A stretch of 64,000 nt of DNA from Diphasiastrum complanatum (taxonomy: Eukaryota > Streptophyta > Lycopodiopsida > Lycopodiales > Lycopodiaceae): contig MU832228.1 in the NCBI GenBank assembly GCA_029204225.1, forward strand, positions 1-64,000, given 5' to 3'. Shown one piece after another: positions 41,946-55,521 of this stretch. The notes beneath the pieces are model-generated. The model saw only the letters and a list, made by a program, of their open reading frames with translations. It did no database searches and had not been told where the DNA came from. Position numbers and translations under genes: made by a program. Numbering within the stretch: position 1 is the stretch's first letter; the number at the start of each line of letters is the position of its first letter.

Positions 41946-43500
41946 CCCCCAAACATCAAGATAGGGCCCCTAAACTAAATCGAGTCAAAATTGGGTCCAT
42001 CGTACTTATTGGACCACAAACATCACTATGAACCAAATCAAATTTATCAAGAGTCCTTATAGTTCCATCAATTGGAAAAGGTTTCATTTGAAACTTTCCA
42101 AGTATGCAACCCTCGCATACATGCCCTTTCGGCTCCTCAATAGTAGGAATATCTTCTACCATATTAAATGTCTTCAGCTTCTTCAAACTTGCAAAATTGA
42201 GATGTCCAAACCTTGCATGCCACAATTCAGCCAGAGAATTCATCGCTCATAGGTATCCATAATGAATAAGCCAGCATGCATTGTTCCCAAAACAATAATC
42301 AAGAGAGATCTTTTAGAATCCTCGACAAGACACTTATCTTCTTTGAACTCAGCAACTTCAACATAGTTGAAACCGGAACATAAAGCACATTCTTAATGTA
42401 CTTTTCTTCACCATTAGGTAGAATGATGGCTACAATTCCAATTCCATGAACAAAATTAGATGCATTATCCGCACATTGTACCTTGCTTCCATTATGCACT
42501 TTCACTAATTTAGTGAATGCTTCTTTACGAGAAGTCATATGACGAGTAGCACCACTATCAATCACCCATTCAATGGGCTGAAAATCAGCAACTTGCAAAA
42601 TAGAACCTGAATTCCTCATAGATGTAGAAGTACTAGTAGAAGCAATATTAGACACAAAAGCATAGTCTTGGTTCCAAAGTAGCAAGTGAAGCACTAGAAT
42701 CCATTCCTTTACTCTCCTCTTTTGCAAGCTGCTTCTTACAATCCTTGATGAAGTGCCCATACCTCTTGCAATAATGACACTTCTCTTTCTTCTTTTGACT
42801 GTTGACATTTTGACTTCCAATGGGGTTTTGTTCATCCTTGGAAGGAGGCTTCTCCTTTCCTTTTGACTTGCCTTTGCCCTTGCCTTTCGTGAAGAAAGCT
42901 TGATCTTGTTGAGTGTCACCCGCAAAATTTTGCCTCGTTTGCTCCTCTTGAAGAAGTAGCCCAACAAGTTCAGTTGATGTCCCCTAAGAGAGATACTCAA
43001 AGATGAAACAAATGGAAGATAAGAGGAAGGTAATGAGTCGAGAGTAATGGAAACAAATCGAAAATCCTCAATTATCTCATCAATATTGAGAAGCTCCTCA
43101 CGAAGATCCTTGATCTTCGTCAAGTGATTGGTCACTTGATCCCCTTCTTGCATCTTCAACAAAGAAAGTTGATTTATGAGATACACCACTCTTGCTGGAT
43201 TTTTGACTCTATACATAGTATAAAGTGTATCCCACGCACTTTTAGATGTCTTACAAGACCTAATATGAGGTAAGATAGATCTTTTCACAACAAGAGCAAC
43301 CATAGAATGTGCTTGTGCATCCCTTCTATCTCACTTCTTTTGTTCTTTTGAAGATGTAGAAGATGATGATGATCCACGAGGTGTAGAAGGTGCCAAAGAA
43401 GCAGGACTTTCCTCATCACCATTGACCAAATCCCACAGCCCTTTCGCTATGAGAAGATTCTTCATCTAATTCTTTAGCCATTGCGTCCAACAGAATTTCA
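41946..43500 (-). pseudogene. Co-C-family copia fragment (gag to pre-integrase)
   Basis: Minus-strand gag text (LPHIRSCKTSKSAWDTLYTM, VYLINQLSLLKMQEGDQ, TKIKDLREELLNIDEI) continues in a long frame whose Lys-rich middle is frameshifted. Protease WVIDSGATRHMTSRKEAF follows. In a separate frame at 41956-42243 come HARFGHLNFASLKKL, HVCEGCILGKFQMKPFP and VHSDVCGPI. It is closely related to Co-C. It stops at the first integrase acid. Gag N-terminal text continues weakly to about 43480. Confidence 0.85.
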
Positions 43501-44590
43501 GCTTGTAGTAGATAGGAAAGAGAGCCTTTCCACAACCAAATCTACTCAAAAATTTGCAGCAAACAATAAGCTGAAAATAGAAGTAGAGATGTCTTTCAAT
43601 CTGCAACCAAAGTGCCCAAAAGATAATGGATAGATGGCTGTTTTTTTGCACAAAAAAACCAGCTTCTTAAAAATTAGTTTAGCTTCGATTGAAGCCTACA
43701 CCAAAATCCAATTAGGAAGCCAAATAGTGTGATCAAAACACACTTCAATAGGGCTGTTGAAAGAGCCCTACTGCTTACTGAAAATCTGCAGTTTTCCAGC
43801 CACAAATTTGCCATAACCCACAATAGGGTATGCTGGTGCTGAATATTGGACGCCCTCCTTCACAACTGCAGACCTGAAAAAAACAACAGGATAAGAAGTC
43901 TCCAAAACCCCAAATCAGATGTAGATTTTTGGACACCCTCCTCCAAAGAAAACTTGTTGAAGATTGGCTGCAAAAAAATCAGATTTGAGATGCTGATTTT
44001 TGGACACCAGAAATTGCTCTTCCAAGATCTGTGATGGGCGTCCTGTTTCAACATGAAAAGAGACAAAAAAGTTGATCCAAACTCCACTTGGAAAAATCAG
44101 CAAGATGTTGAAATTTTAAAACAAAAAGTAGAGTAGCTCCTCTTATGGTAGGGCATCAACATACAAGCTTGTTGTAGAATAACTGATCGGACAGATATTG
44201 ATTCTACCAACAAAGTGCACAGTTTACTTGACAAAGGATGAGAAAGGAACGAATGCGAACTCGAAATTTTTCTATTTGTGACCAACTTGAAAAGATTCGC
44301 AAAGGATTATTAAAAGGCCAAAAGACCTGTAAATAAAAGGCCAAAAGATCTGTCCTATAGCAATATAGATACATATGCACTACTCGTTGAAAATAACTCA
44401 ATCAGAGACACAACAGCGAGATAAGACAACAAGAGATGTATATTGATGAATCAGATTCAGATAATGAACTTAGTGTATTACATAGTCCAAATGTCATAAC
44501 TTTATAAGCATATGTTCTCCATTCCATTGCAAAAGATGTTTTATGTCGATCCACAGGTGCGTTTTTAACTTGGTTATAACCACTGAAGTG
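43501..44590 (-). other. probable leader/LTR sequence of the copia fragment, unresolved
   Basis: It contains GGACGCCCTCCTTCACAAC and other words like the Co-C leader. No PBS or LTR edge could be fixed. Confidence 0.35.
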
Positions 44591-44925
44591 ACAAGGATTC
44601 ATGGTGGATAGATAGTGGATCTAGTTCACACATGACTAGTCACAAGGAGTTCTTTACTTCTTTGATCTCTTATGTTGGAACCAAGAAAGTCGTTCACATG
44701 CCAAATGGTGGTGAGTGTATGATCAAAGGTATTGGCTCAGTTCCTATTTGCCTTTCTACTAATAGGAATGTAAGGCTTGATGGTGTTCTTTACATTCCTT
44801 CACTTTCAAGGAATTTGCTAAGTGTTGGTCAAATGTTAAAAAAAGGGTTCAAGACAAAGTTTGTTGGGGATGTTTGCTTCATTACTAAGGGAGATGTCTT
44901 GATTGCTACATCCAAAAAAATGTAG
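44590..44925 (+). pseudogene. copia protease fragment, opposite strand
   Basis: WWIDSGSSSHMTSHKEFFTS (protease active site), then LDGVLYIPSLSRNLLSVGQM and a pre-integrase portion. It ends exactly where Tat RT text resumes (near 44925). It is the only plus-strand copia piece in this cluster. Confidence 0.82.
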
Positions 44926-45563
44926 GCTTCCACTCCAGCAAGGTGATCCAATATGCTTTCTGTAAAAGGTAACATATTTTGCGTCACTTTGTTCAAGGCT
45001 TTCAGATTAACACTAATCTTCATCTTTCCATTATTCTTAGAAACGACATCAATTGGCGAAACCCATTCAATATGCTCAATCTCGTAAATAAAATCTACTT
45101 CGAGTATTCTATGTAATTCCTTTTTGATAAGATCAGCGACATTTGGACTGCAACAATAGACTCATGTCAGTTTTGGTACTGCATCAGGTATCAAGGGTAT
45201 ATTATGCTTAATCACTGATGTAAAAATTCCTTTTAGATCCTTGTATCTCCAAGCAAAACAATCCTGATATTTGATTAACAACTTTATCAATGCTTGAAAC
45301 TGTGCTGGCTTAAGTTGTGTCCCAACTTGAACAATCTTCTCTAGTTCTCCTGGTTCATCAAGATTCATAGGTTGAGTCCTAGCAGGTCCATCATAAAATT
45401 CGTGTGTTTTTGGCACTTGATCCTCAGGTTCACGATGAGCTTTTGGTAACATAGTAACAACATCATCCAAAGTATAGCACTTGAAATGATCTGACATATC
45501 ATGCTGGACTCCATCTGACTGTTCTTTTTCTAAAAACAATGAGATTGGATCTAGATTTTTCAA
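44926..45563 (-). pseudogene. Tat/Athila-like pol fragment (RT N-terminus)
   Basis: ALIKLLIKYQDCFAWRYKDL, GIFTSVIKHNIPLIPDAVPK, then in another frame KISVNLKALNKVTQNMLPF, TESILDHLAGVEAYIFLD. The DCFAW-YKDLKGI and ILDHLAG motifs are typical of the start of RT in Tat/Athila elements. Upstream text (YDGPARTQPMNLDEPGE) is the usual protease-RT linker. Confidence 0.85.
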
Positions 45564-46298
45564 TCAACTCCTATCTCTAATCAAATCTGTAAAACTTTAT
45601 CACTTGACAATAATTAGGTTTCTGATTTTGAAAAAAGAATCTTGATCAAGCGATTGACACTTCTAGAAATAAGGATTTATCAGAATCAATACCAAACTGT
45701 AACAGAATATTTTAGAAATTTGACAATAGCTAGACCTGATAGATCAGAACTCAAAAATAGTTTCGACGAAGGTCAAGTCGGCGAAAGTTCAGGAAAAGGA
45801 TCAAGAGTGATACTGTTATTTTTGCAAAAAAACGCACTTTTTTTTTTTTTGACAAAAATAGATCAATATGACAACTGACCTTGACTTAACGTTCGCCTGC
45901 TAACGTTTGCCCACCAACTCACTGATTATCAAAAATAGTAACTTGGACTGACTCTGACTCTATCAAAGGTTCAAACGAAGGTTCCTCTCAGAGAAATGAT
46001 ATTTTTGCAAAAAGGTGTTAAGCTTTCTACATCCCATTTTCACCAAAATGACAGAAATGAACAATTTTTATTGTTTTCTCAGATTCTTTTAGATCCAAAT
46101 GGATCTCAAGAATCATAATCTGTCTGGCTTCTTTTGCTCCACAATCAAATTAGATCTCAAACAAGAAAATCCACACAAATCAAGCAAGATCTCTCCCAAA
46201 TTAATCCTAAAATGCAATTTTAACCCTATTATGCCAAATGCAAGCTAACATCCATCCATCAATCATATACATGCTATAAAATGAAAAATTGGCGTAGC
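45564..46298 (-). other. leader of the Tat/Athila-like element after gag-protease deletion
   Basis: About 730 bp without motifs separates the PBS from RT-linker text, so gag and protease must be deleted. The plus-strand frame 45642-45878 is not supported. Confidence 0.5.
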
Positions 46299-46316
46299 TC
46301 CCCAACAACGACGCCA
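46299..46316 (-). promoter_or_regulatory. primer binding site resembling tRNA-Asp
   Basis: Minus-strand TGGCGTCGTTGTTGGGGA, a close variant of the TGGCGCCGTTG-type PBS used by Athila/Tat elements. Confidence 0.82.
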
Positions 46317-46320
46317 AAAT

Positions 46321-47700
46321 TGTAGTAGGTATCTCCTATCCACCTTCAACCCTAGATCCAAGCACACAAGCATCAAGGAGATGAAGAGGATTAACTAGTT
46401 GTCACGTGGAGATTCGTTCCCATGAGAGTGATAACTTAGTTCATAATCTAGCAAATGCATACGATTCATATCTAACACTAAGATCCGTTAACACTAAACC
46501 CATTAACACTAGCAATTAACACTACAACCTTTAACACTAGATCCACAACAATGATAAAGACTTACTCTTCTCTCTCTCCCTTTCTCTCTCACAAAAAGCA
46601 TAAGAATGTCAATCTCAATAAGCATCAAATCCAACAATTAGCAAATCCAAAGAAAACATGATAATTATAGGAGGAAAGATGAAGAGCAAGGACATTCCAA
46701 ATCCATTTCATAAGAGGGCCAACCTGCTTGTATTGAAATGAAGAGAAAAGTGTTTACAATATTTGAAACTACCACTATATATAGTGGATTTTAGGGCTTT
46801 GGCCTCAAATCCTATTGGCGAATTTCTATCCTAAGTATTTGAAGTTCAAAAAGTGAAGGGAACTCATAAAAAAATTGGAAGGAACCAATTTGAATTTTGG
46901 TGGGAACCCTTTTTATTTACTAACTTGGCTATTAGGCCCTGCGACATTAAAAGTCCTGCAAAAAGGCCTTTTATTAACTTCTAACTTATCAATGAACTAT
47001 GTGATCATTGGGTTGGACTTACACACCTAGGGTACCAAATCTCTCTCACTTATTAACTATGGATAGGGTTGTCTCAATATCCACAAACCCTCCAACAAAA
47101 ATACAGATCCAAAATGCACTTAATGGATCAACAAGATTTTGACCAAATTTGGATGCACATATAGATTTAGCTACAAGATAGAAATTATCAATTTACACAT
47201 GCTAGAATTGCATAAATCACTAAGATTTAATCATAAGCACTTAGATAAGGTATTTCTCTGTCTGTACAACAGTAGCAGCCTACTATCCTTCGCACGTGAG
47301 GATTGAAGATCAACAACAAAAATGATATTCTACACACTAGAAATCAAGATATCTTGATAAATACACATGAGATGGACATAGAATCAAAAGAGATGAATTC
47401 TCCACATAAAATGAGAATACAAAGATACCTTTTCCACGTTGGTGCTGCTATTTACAACTGCTAAACTTTCATTTGGTCAATTGCCCTAAATGATAACTTC
47501 TTGGTACTTCATCAAAAACCTAGAAACTCTAGTCTAGATGCAATGTATGAAATCTAGCCAATTAGAATGGGTCCAAATCCAACCTCATCCATTTATCTAG
47601 TTGCCAAAAATAGTACAAACACTATTTAGGCCTTTATTGACAAATATAAATCTATCTCTAAGTTGAAATTTCATGTTGGCCTCAAAATCGCCAAAATAGA
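46321..47700 (-). repeat. 5' LTR of the Tat/Athila-like element (right edge unresolved)
   Basis: It starts TGTAGTAGGTATCTCC next to the PBS. The far end is not identified. Within it, AACACTA-type words repeat at 46480-46550, and a TATATA-like run (CCACTATATATAGTGGAT) sits at about 46768. Confidence 0.5.
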
Positions 47701-47709
47701 TCAACTAAA

Positions 47710-49012
47710 CTAGTTGAATTTTTCACACTTCAGGTCAAGCTTATAAAGATCGAAGGGATTGGAGCTATGGAGCTTTTCATCAACACTTTGGTGGAGATCA
47801 ATTTGTTTTCTCTTCTTGGTGGAGAAAAAGTTTCCAAGTGGGTCTTCTATCAGTACTTCCACATGCATGTTGCTAAGATCCATCAGATATTGGCTTTCAC
47901 CATAACAATATGATTGGTTTTCGATTTTAGCCAATTTATGATAGTTTTTTAGAGTTTTGCTTGTATTTCTCAAGAGTAGTAAGTATACTCTGAAAATGCA
48001 TTTTGTAGTTATTGGAGATCCCTGAGAATAATTACTTAGTATTAGATATTAATTTCTTGGATATAATTCAATTAATTGAATTCATAACTAATATCTTCAT
48101 AACCATGAGTTTATCCACGAGTTTTGGATGTATCTTGTGATGATAGAAGTAGAGTTTTAATATATGGAATAATATTTTGACCTATTAATTGACAAAAGCT
48201 TATCCCTAGAGTTAACACCATCCAATCAATAGATATTCGAAGCTTATCACTAACTTGGAAGGATTGTTAATGTGATATTGAGCTATGTTGATTATTCTAC
48301 ATAAATTATAGAGTCATGTGTGGATCTATTATATCCATTTGAAAGACATGCTAGTCATCCAAATAAATGGATTCTCCAGTTTTTGGTTGTGGAGGATATT
48401 TTCCTATAGAGATTATAGGATAGCTAGATAGATCGATGGATCTCTAGAAAAGTTAGATTAAGGGGTTAAGGATCTTTTTGGAGGGAAAGTTGGTGGTATG
48501 AGACATCATTAACTTCAAAGGGGAGGGTCTGGGACCATAAGGATTTGATTGACAATGGTAGCCTTCAATAATTATGGGATGTCAATCTAAAATCATTGGT
48601 CAAAATTTATTGGGTATTTTTTGAAATTTTGAGGTTTAATCTGGATCCCAAGTGGGTATCTCACCTTTCACAAAATAAAAAACTCTAAAAAACTATGTTT
48701 TGCTCTCTTAAACCTTTACTTCTTAGTAATTTCTCAAATACTAGACATCAGACTGACTTCATATGATTCCTTCCAGTTTGAAGTCATTTATCTGAAGGGC
48801 TATTATCATCGTATGAATTACTACTTTTATGAATAGACATGGAATTTTGGTAAATTCCAGGGTGATTGTGTTTCAGTTTCTTAAACCCAGGTTGTCTCTT
48901 ATGCATAGATGGATTTCAGATAGGTGATGGTTATTGTCACTCAGGTTGAGAATATTTGAAAGAAAAGTCATGGTTGTAATAGAGTGAATCCTTTTGTGGA
49001 AGGACTTATTTT
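47710..49012 (-). other. unresolved sequence with one coding-like frame
   Basis: The 87-codon minus frame at 47710-47973 reads YLMDLSNMHVEVLIEDPLGN and FFSTKKRKQIDLHQ. It has ordinary protein-like composition but no family I recognise. The rest is AT-rich with no feature. Confidence 0.35.
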
Positions 49013-49214
49013 TTACTTTTCATGGATTTAGATGTTTTCATATATTATCTTTCCAGTTAACTTGTATAAAAATTAGTAATTTCTTTAAAAAGAAGGGTGA
49101 AATGATGGAATAAATACTTTTCATGGATTTAGATGTTTTCATATATCATCTTTCTAGTTAACTTGTATAAAAATTAGTAATTTCTGTAAAAAGAAGGGTG
49201 AAATGATGGAATAA
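49013..49214 (+). repeat. tandem duplication, period 101 bp
   Basis: ACTTTTCATGGATTTAGATG ... GATGGAATAAAT is repeated twice with about four differences. Confidence 0.92.
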
Positions 49215-49879
49215 ATCATATAAGAAGATCTATTGATTGCATAGTTTTCAGAAGAGAACTAATTGTGCTATAGAAATTTGATTTTCTGAAAGTATTTTTG
49301 AACAAATTCGTAGTGCGGCTAGAAACCATGGGGATTTGGCAATTTTTAGCCTGGCAGAACTCAAAGGTAGATTGGTCTCCAATATCACAGATGTCTTGCG
49401 CGAATATTTCAAGTTGTGAAGTGTTATCTTCATCCAACTCATCTAGAAAGACAATAGGGTGCCATGCTAGCTTGTAGCGCCATTCGGTTCATGTGACATA
49501 GTCTCCTATTCCATAGAAGATCCATCGATTCATGGATTTGATGAGCCTGCTTTGTTGGTAGGCATACCTTCAGATGATATAGATTGCCTTTGTGTCTGCC
49601 TTGTGTGATGAGGGCACTAGTGCTAGCATCACATCCCGAATCAAGAACAACTTTTCGAATGTCAGCCTCTGATGTACTTCTGATGTAGCACATACATCTG
49701 TGCATAAATAAGCGGATGGATTGTTATTTACTCTCTCCTCAGCCATCTTCAAGGACTCTGACTCCTCTATATATGACGAGCTATTGGAGGGCTCCTTCCT
49801 ACTTAGGGTCTTCTTGCTTCTTGGGCTTTGAAAGCAGTCTATTGCTGCATCTACTGCTGCATGACCTTTCTTGTGTCAG

Positions 49880-50719
49880 TGTACATATTGAATGTTTGGA
49901 TTTAACCAACATGTGTCGATGGTATGTCTGTCACGTCTGCATCTAACATAGAATTTCTTGTCACCACCTTGCGGTTTTGGGCTGAGTAGGCACCTCTGAT
50001 CTTCCGTATTTGTTGTCTTCTTTCTGTTGATTGCAATATAATCTTTGAGATGACTCCCTCTTAGGATGAGGCTTCTTCTTGCGTTGATCTTTACCGTTGT
50101 ATAGAGCTTGATCAGATTCTTGTCTGTCATCGTAGTGCTCTATTGCTTCCAATTCTTCTTTGACCTAGCTTATTGCCTTCTCGAGAGTCATTGTAGGATA
50201 CTTTGCCAACAAAGTGCGCGTTGTAAAAAATTATGTTTGTAGTGCACATAATAGGTACATCAACTGCTTCTCTTGTGAGACTACATGCTCCATGCCGACA
50301 TTGTGCAAAGAAAGGAATAGGTTCTTCATGTTTCTAATGAATGTGGTAAGAACTTTACTGTTCTAGCATAGGTACATGAGTTGATCTTCCAAATGCATGA
50401 TTTGGATGTGTGATTTGGTCTCAAATCTTGACTTCAACATGTCCCAAAGTTCTCATGCATTTGATATTGATGAGGGATCAAGAGTAATGTTGTCTTTGAT
50501 GGAGGAGGATATGACAGCTACTGCTTTATCATTTTTCTCCTTCCATTCGTAAAGCTCTTTTCCAGCATTAGCTGGCATCTCTTTGGTTCCGTCCACCTAG
50601 GGCCATAGTGCTTCTCCTCTTAGGATAAGCGATGTCTTCACTTTCCAGGCCAGGTAGTTCGACCCGTCTGCCTGAAGAATGGTGCATATCTTTGATTGAA
50701 TGATGTTGATAGACACCAT
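49880..50719 (-). pseudogene. Co-H gag
   Basis: ATG at 50719 gives MVSINIIQSKICTILQADGS followed by NYLAWKVKTSLILRG. Stops follow at several points. LDPSSIS, MHLEDQLMYL, RNMKNLFLSLHNVG and LLAKYPTMTLEKAIS mark the UBN2-type core. The zinc knuckle is damaged: only CRRDRHTIDTCW remains of the CCHC pattern. Confidence 0.8.
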
Positions 50720-50847
50720 TGTAATTTACAATGTTTTGCTTGAATAAGGCTCTTCGGTTGTTATCAATTTGGTCTTAGAACCATATGTGCTCTGACTTGT
50801 CAGACTGTAGTTCTGAAAACCTTATGGGCTATGACTTGTTAGACCGA

Positions 50848-50860
50848 GGCTTTGATACCA
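50848..50860 (-). promoter_or_regulatory. Co-H primer binding site
   Basis: Minus-strand TGGTATCAAAGCC, one base from the LTR, a Met-tRNA-type PBS with A for G. Confidence 0.85.
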
Positions 50861-51234
50861 CTGTTGGAATTTAGAGAGGTTTCTGGGATTTCTGATTGGA
50901 CTTGAAGAATCCGAATGTCGGATAGAGAGAGATATGCTCTGAGTCTCTATCGATGTTGTGATCAATCAATGAGTGATGGGCTTCATGTGATCTTGCTATT
51001 TGGGATATACTGTTCTCTAATAGATTCCTGATGTGCCTAGACAGAGTCGAACTCTTAATTGTAGCTACTGCTTCTAATTAAGATCTATCATCTTCCAAGC
51101 TGGCTTACTAATGATTAGTTATAATGAGACTTTGTGTAGAAAACAAATAACGACTGATCTTGTAAGAGCATTCAACAAGCATAACGCATACAAAGATTGT
51201 ACATAGTAGACAAGAGATAAGAAAAGCATATGTT

Positions 51235-52600
51235 CAATTACAATGATCCTTTGAGTGTTGTTTGGCATACTGCAGGCTCCCTAAGAGTGTCAAGACCACA
51301 TCGTTGTTGGCAATGGGTGATCTAACTGCAGCAACTTGATCAATTAATGATCTAACGTAATTAACATGGTCAATGATTGGAGTTGATTCTGACATCTTGT
51401 ATGAAAATAATTTCTTTTGCAAGAATAGACAAGTGGTAGCGTCTTGGGTCATATAGACTTATGAGATTAGATATTTTGTTGCTACTAATATGAGATATTT
51501 GTGAATCTTTAATATTCATAGATATTAATGCAAGAGCTATGCCATCTTTGGATTTTCACTTGGCTATGAGATCTTTATCTTGTTGTGGTAGGATTGAGGA
51601 TCCGTCGACCACATCCCACAAATTTTTCTCTAGCAATATCATCTTCATACGATACTTGTACATGTGAAAGTCGTCGCCATGGAATCACTCACAATGAGTC
51701 AAATTTCTGAATACAATTGTTCCATGTGTTTGTTGAAAAAAGTTAATTGGAAAGGTTATGACAATCAACATGAGCTTTGATACCATTGTTGGAAATGAAA
51801 TGTGAGGTGGGCCAACAATTCAAATTGTCGAGAGACATAGTTGAACTATTGATCTATGGGTTAACGTTGTGGAATCTTAGTGAATAAGGAACATCATATT
51901 AGATCTTCTATCACAACAAATCCAACTAATTGATGAGTGGGTAGGCATCGAAGACAACCATAGATACAAAATTCGAAGGCATCAAGGACAACTGTGATTC
52001 TACTCATTGAAAAACATGAGTACTAAAGTGATTCATAGACAAACAATTACAAAGTGTAATTGACAGATATAGAATATTGTAGTAGCGAATCATTCAACAA
52101 TTACAAAGTGTAATTGAGATACTGAATATTGTAGTATCGAATCATTCAACAATTCAGACTGATCAATAAGTGATTTAACAGATACAAATAACTTCAGAGA
52201 AGCTTGCATATATTCCGACATGATACTGAATGCAATAAAAAAATTATGATTGATTCGGTAAGTAACATGTACAAATCAAATGATGTGAGTACAAAACAAT
52301 AGCAGATGAAGCCGCATACTCTAAACTATCTCTGAGTAACTGATAACTATGTTTGATACACTTTTGTTCATAAGCAGTAAGCGATGCTAGCAATATCAAA
52401 GTAGAAACTCTATCATAAAAACTCTGTTATATCATTGTCTATAATAATAAGCTATTTTTTTATACTAATGAGGAATGCTGCTCAGGCTTACCCAATTAGA
52501 GCAACTAATTAGATCGTAAATCGCAATTGGAGCTTGGCCACAATGCACTATCATCCATCCAATGAAGACTTCTTGGAAATTCACTTGCTAACTAGCTTTA
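51235..52600 (-). mobile_element. Co-I: copia 5' part (LTR, PBS, gag start)
   Basis: PBS TGGTATCAAAGC (minus) lies at 51774-51785, and the LTR starts TGTTGGAAATG at 51787. Gag N-terminal text runs left to 51235, including MSESTPIIDHVNYVRSLIDQ and NNDVVLTLLGSL. Within the LTR a 55-60-bp unit (CAATTACAAAGTGTAATTGA ...) is duplicated at 52045-52155. The right LTR edge is uncertain. Confidence 0.75.
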
Positions 52601-52784
52601 GTAAGCTATTATATCCTTAACCGACGGAAATAGCCTTCGACACCTTTGATAGTTTGTCATTGTCGAAGCCACCTGTTAAGCGATTCTTGTGTATTTCTAT
52701 ATACTGTGTAGGAAAACAAATGAAACTGTAGAGCTGGATAAATGAATGGATATTGGTTAGCTATAGGATTATGGGAGAATAATC

Positions 52785-53020
52785 CAACATCTAGTACTCA
52801 AGATTATTGGTTACGCCTCATTATTTTGAACTAGGCTAGAAATGTAATTAATAATCTTGTGAGGACCCAGTCACCCCTATTGTGATGTGTGGAGCTATTG
52901 CATGAGTTAGGACGTTTATTGGCTTGCATGGGTGCATGCATAGATAAAGTAGGGCCTATATACACTAGAGGAAACTCACCCCACTCCCATTCTTGTTATG
53001 TGATTCATTGCCAGATCCTA
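52785..53020 (+). repeat. dispersed repeat copy 2 (partner at 34085-34400)
   Basis: CAAGATTATTGGTTACGCC, GATGTGTGGAGCTATTGCAT, GAGTTAGGACG and GGGCCTATATACACTAGA match copy 1, with different internal indels. Confidence 0.65.
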
Positions 53021-55520
53021 GTCCCTAGCACGGGGGTGATGCTATTGGAAATTGATCAATAGAATCTACATGGTTAAGTGGTTTGGCTCCATAGTCATTC
53101 CTTTGTGTGTGTCTTGTAAGCAAAATCTTGGAGGTGCTTCTCTTTACATAGGGGAAGATATGTACTTGTGCCATAGAGGCAAGCATATGGACTAGTCACA
53201 ACTTAAAAGTGGAAATAGGTGAGGGGAGTGGGTTTGGTGAGTTCCACCCATGGACCTAACAAGTGTAGTAGACTGAGTCGGGTTGTCTTCTTCGCTAAAA
53301 TGTAATTGTCTTTCACCTCATTTTAAGGCCCTTTTGGGCCCTATATTATTTTACGTAGTATAGGCCCTCGACTACTCTACCTTTCTACTTCGTTACTATC
53401 GCGACAAACACAATGAGTGAGTTACTACACGACAGGGTTCCAATATTTCACATAGTTCTTCTTGACAAGTCAAGACCAAACCCTTTGAAACCTTTATTCA
53501 TAAACTAACAAGGTAAAAAATAAAGCTGAGAAGTTTATACAGTACTTGGAAAAGCACAACATAGTGAAACATATTTCAAGACGTCCACCAGCTGGTACCT
53601 GCCACCATCCCACCACACAAAATCGTGCAAGTTAGCACCACAAAATAGGCTCTACTACTTAACATAATTTCTAACATCATCTTGACTTTAGTCCAATCTT
53701 CTCATTCAGGTATTGAAAATAACAATAGGCCAAACTTTTTCATCACCTTACTAGGGCCACAACCATACTGATTAGTTTATAGGATCTCAATCCTTATTAA
53801 TCTAATCATCATAGTTTAACGTATTCAAGGTTGACCGTGTATTATAATTGCATAACAACAAGGTTAGATTCAGATCATGAGGTTGGTATTAGGGAGAATC
53901 CACGCCATGCTAATATTGACTATTATTAAACGCATTCAATAGGTCATATTCTGATGTATTTCATCTTGAGCATATCCATGCTTTCCAAGAAGTCCAAGCC
54001 CTAATATTGTTTAAAACTCCCAGCTTACTTGCTAGAACTTGTTTGACACACTAAGTCATAAAAATCACTAACCATTAGATTTAGGCAAATACATCCTTGA
54101 TGATATTAGGACAACTCCATGCCATACTAACCCATGTATCAAACAAGGATGTCAACATTCAAGCACAATTCCAAGTATTCCAAGAATGTGTAGGTCTAGA
54201 AAAAACCTTAAAAAAGAAGATTCTGAAGCTTACGAGACTTTTTGGTATAGATAACACATATACATAAACTATTGTACTTGGTTTATTGAAGTTTGTTTAT
54301 AGTAAGACTTATTACGGGTTACGGTAGAAAATCCATAGCAAGTCATGAGCCAGTTTTTACAAGGTTTTATGATACTAAACAACGGTGCTAGAGTTTATAG
54401 TAATCTCGTCATTAGTTCATTTAAAAACCGCATTCCTTCAAATGTAACTCTTAATAAATAATAGATATGATTTTTGAACCTGGATATATGTAGCCGTACT
54501 TTCATGTGGTGATGCCATGATACTTTCATATAAATCTTAAGTTAAAATAACTCTTTTTGTTTCCAAGCTTTTGAACTTAGCTTTTTAGTTTAGTTTCAAA
54601 GAGTATGGTATGGGGAGGAGGCCCAGGGAGGAGCACTCCCTCCCCTCACTCACATCACTTTCAAAAGTTTCATAAAAGAGAAGTACTTTCTTGGGTGGGG
54701 GAGAGTACAAGTACTTTCCCTCTCTTTATATCCCTCCCCTCTAGTAGAATCACGGTTGCAACTCATAAGCGCGCGACTGCAACTCGCAAATACAAGGCTT
54801 ATAGGGGGTAGCTATAACCCCCCTTCTCAATTCCTTATTGTGGCCCTTGCATGCAGGCCTTCTCAATTAGTTACTACTTCGTCATTTGGCTTTGACTATA
54901 CTTCTCATTGTGAAAAGTTATAATGACTTGTATGTAAATGTTTTGGCACATTAGCTAATTAATGACAAGCAATGTCACACTTGTCTTCTTAACATAATAC
55001 CATACATCAACTATTGATATTTTTAATTACTACCACATAAAATGCGTCATATGCTTAAAATTAGAACTCTGGCACTTTAAGTTGAAGGAAAAAAGGCTTC
55101 ACGGTATGAGACATAATTTTTCCCATAAGATGCATTTTGATTGGAATTCTTTTTTACTTATGTTAAAGATAGGCTATGTAAAACACATATTACTCATTAA
55201 CTAGAATATTTACATTTGGTGCCTCCACACTATTGATATTTACTGTATTTTTGTAAAAAAAAAGCCGTATGGATTGTGATCATGTGCCCATAAGAAAACT
55301 TTGGTGCATAATATATTGTTTCTTACTTTGGTTCTTTGAATGGGGTGTATAATCTTATCAATGATAAAGCTGACTTTCTTAAACACATTAAACACAACTA
55401 CCTTAAAGTTAGAAGTCTAGCAAACATGATCATAGATTAGCACAATAAAAATCAACCCAAGCATCAACACAAATTTTCAAAAATACCTCAAAGAGCTGAT
55501 GCACACATTGTATTTCACTC
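53021..55520. other. no gene seen
   Basis: AT-rich, decayed sequence. The 68-aa frame at 54605-54811 lies in a low-complexity GGAGG/CCTCC stretch. No transposon motifs are recognised. Confidence 0.5.
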
Positions 55521-55521
55521 T

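Larger units (their letters stand above)
49216..51176 (-). mobile_element. Co-H: copia 5' part (LTR, PBS, gag, pre-integrase)
   Basis: It has an LTR starting TGTTGGAATTT at 50862 (right edge about 51176), a Met-tRNA PBS, and gag from ATG 50719. It ends with pre-integrase pieces at 49216-49705 (GNLYHLKVCLPTK, HESMDLLWNRRLCHMNRMAL). RT, RNase H and the 3' LTR are absent. Confidence 0.8.
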
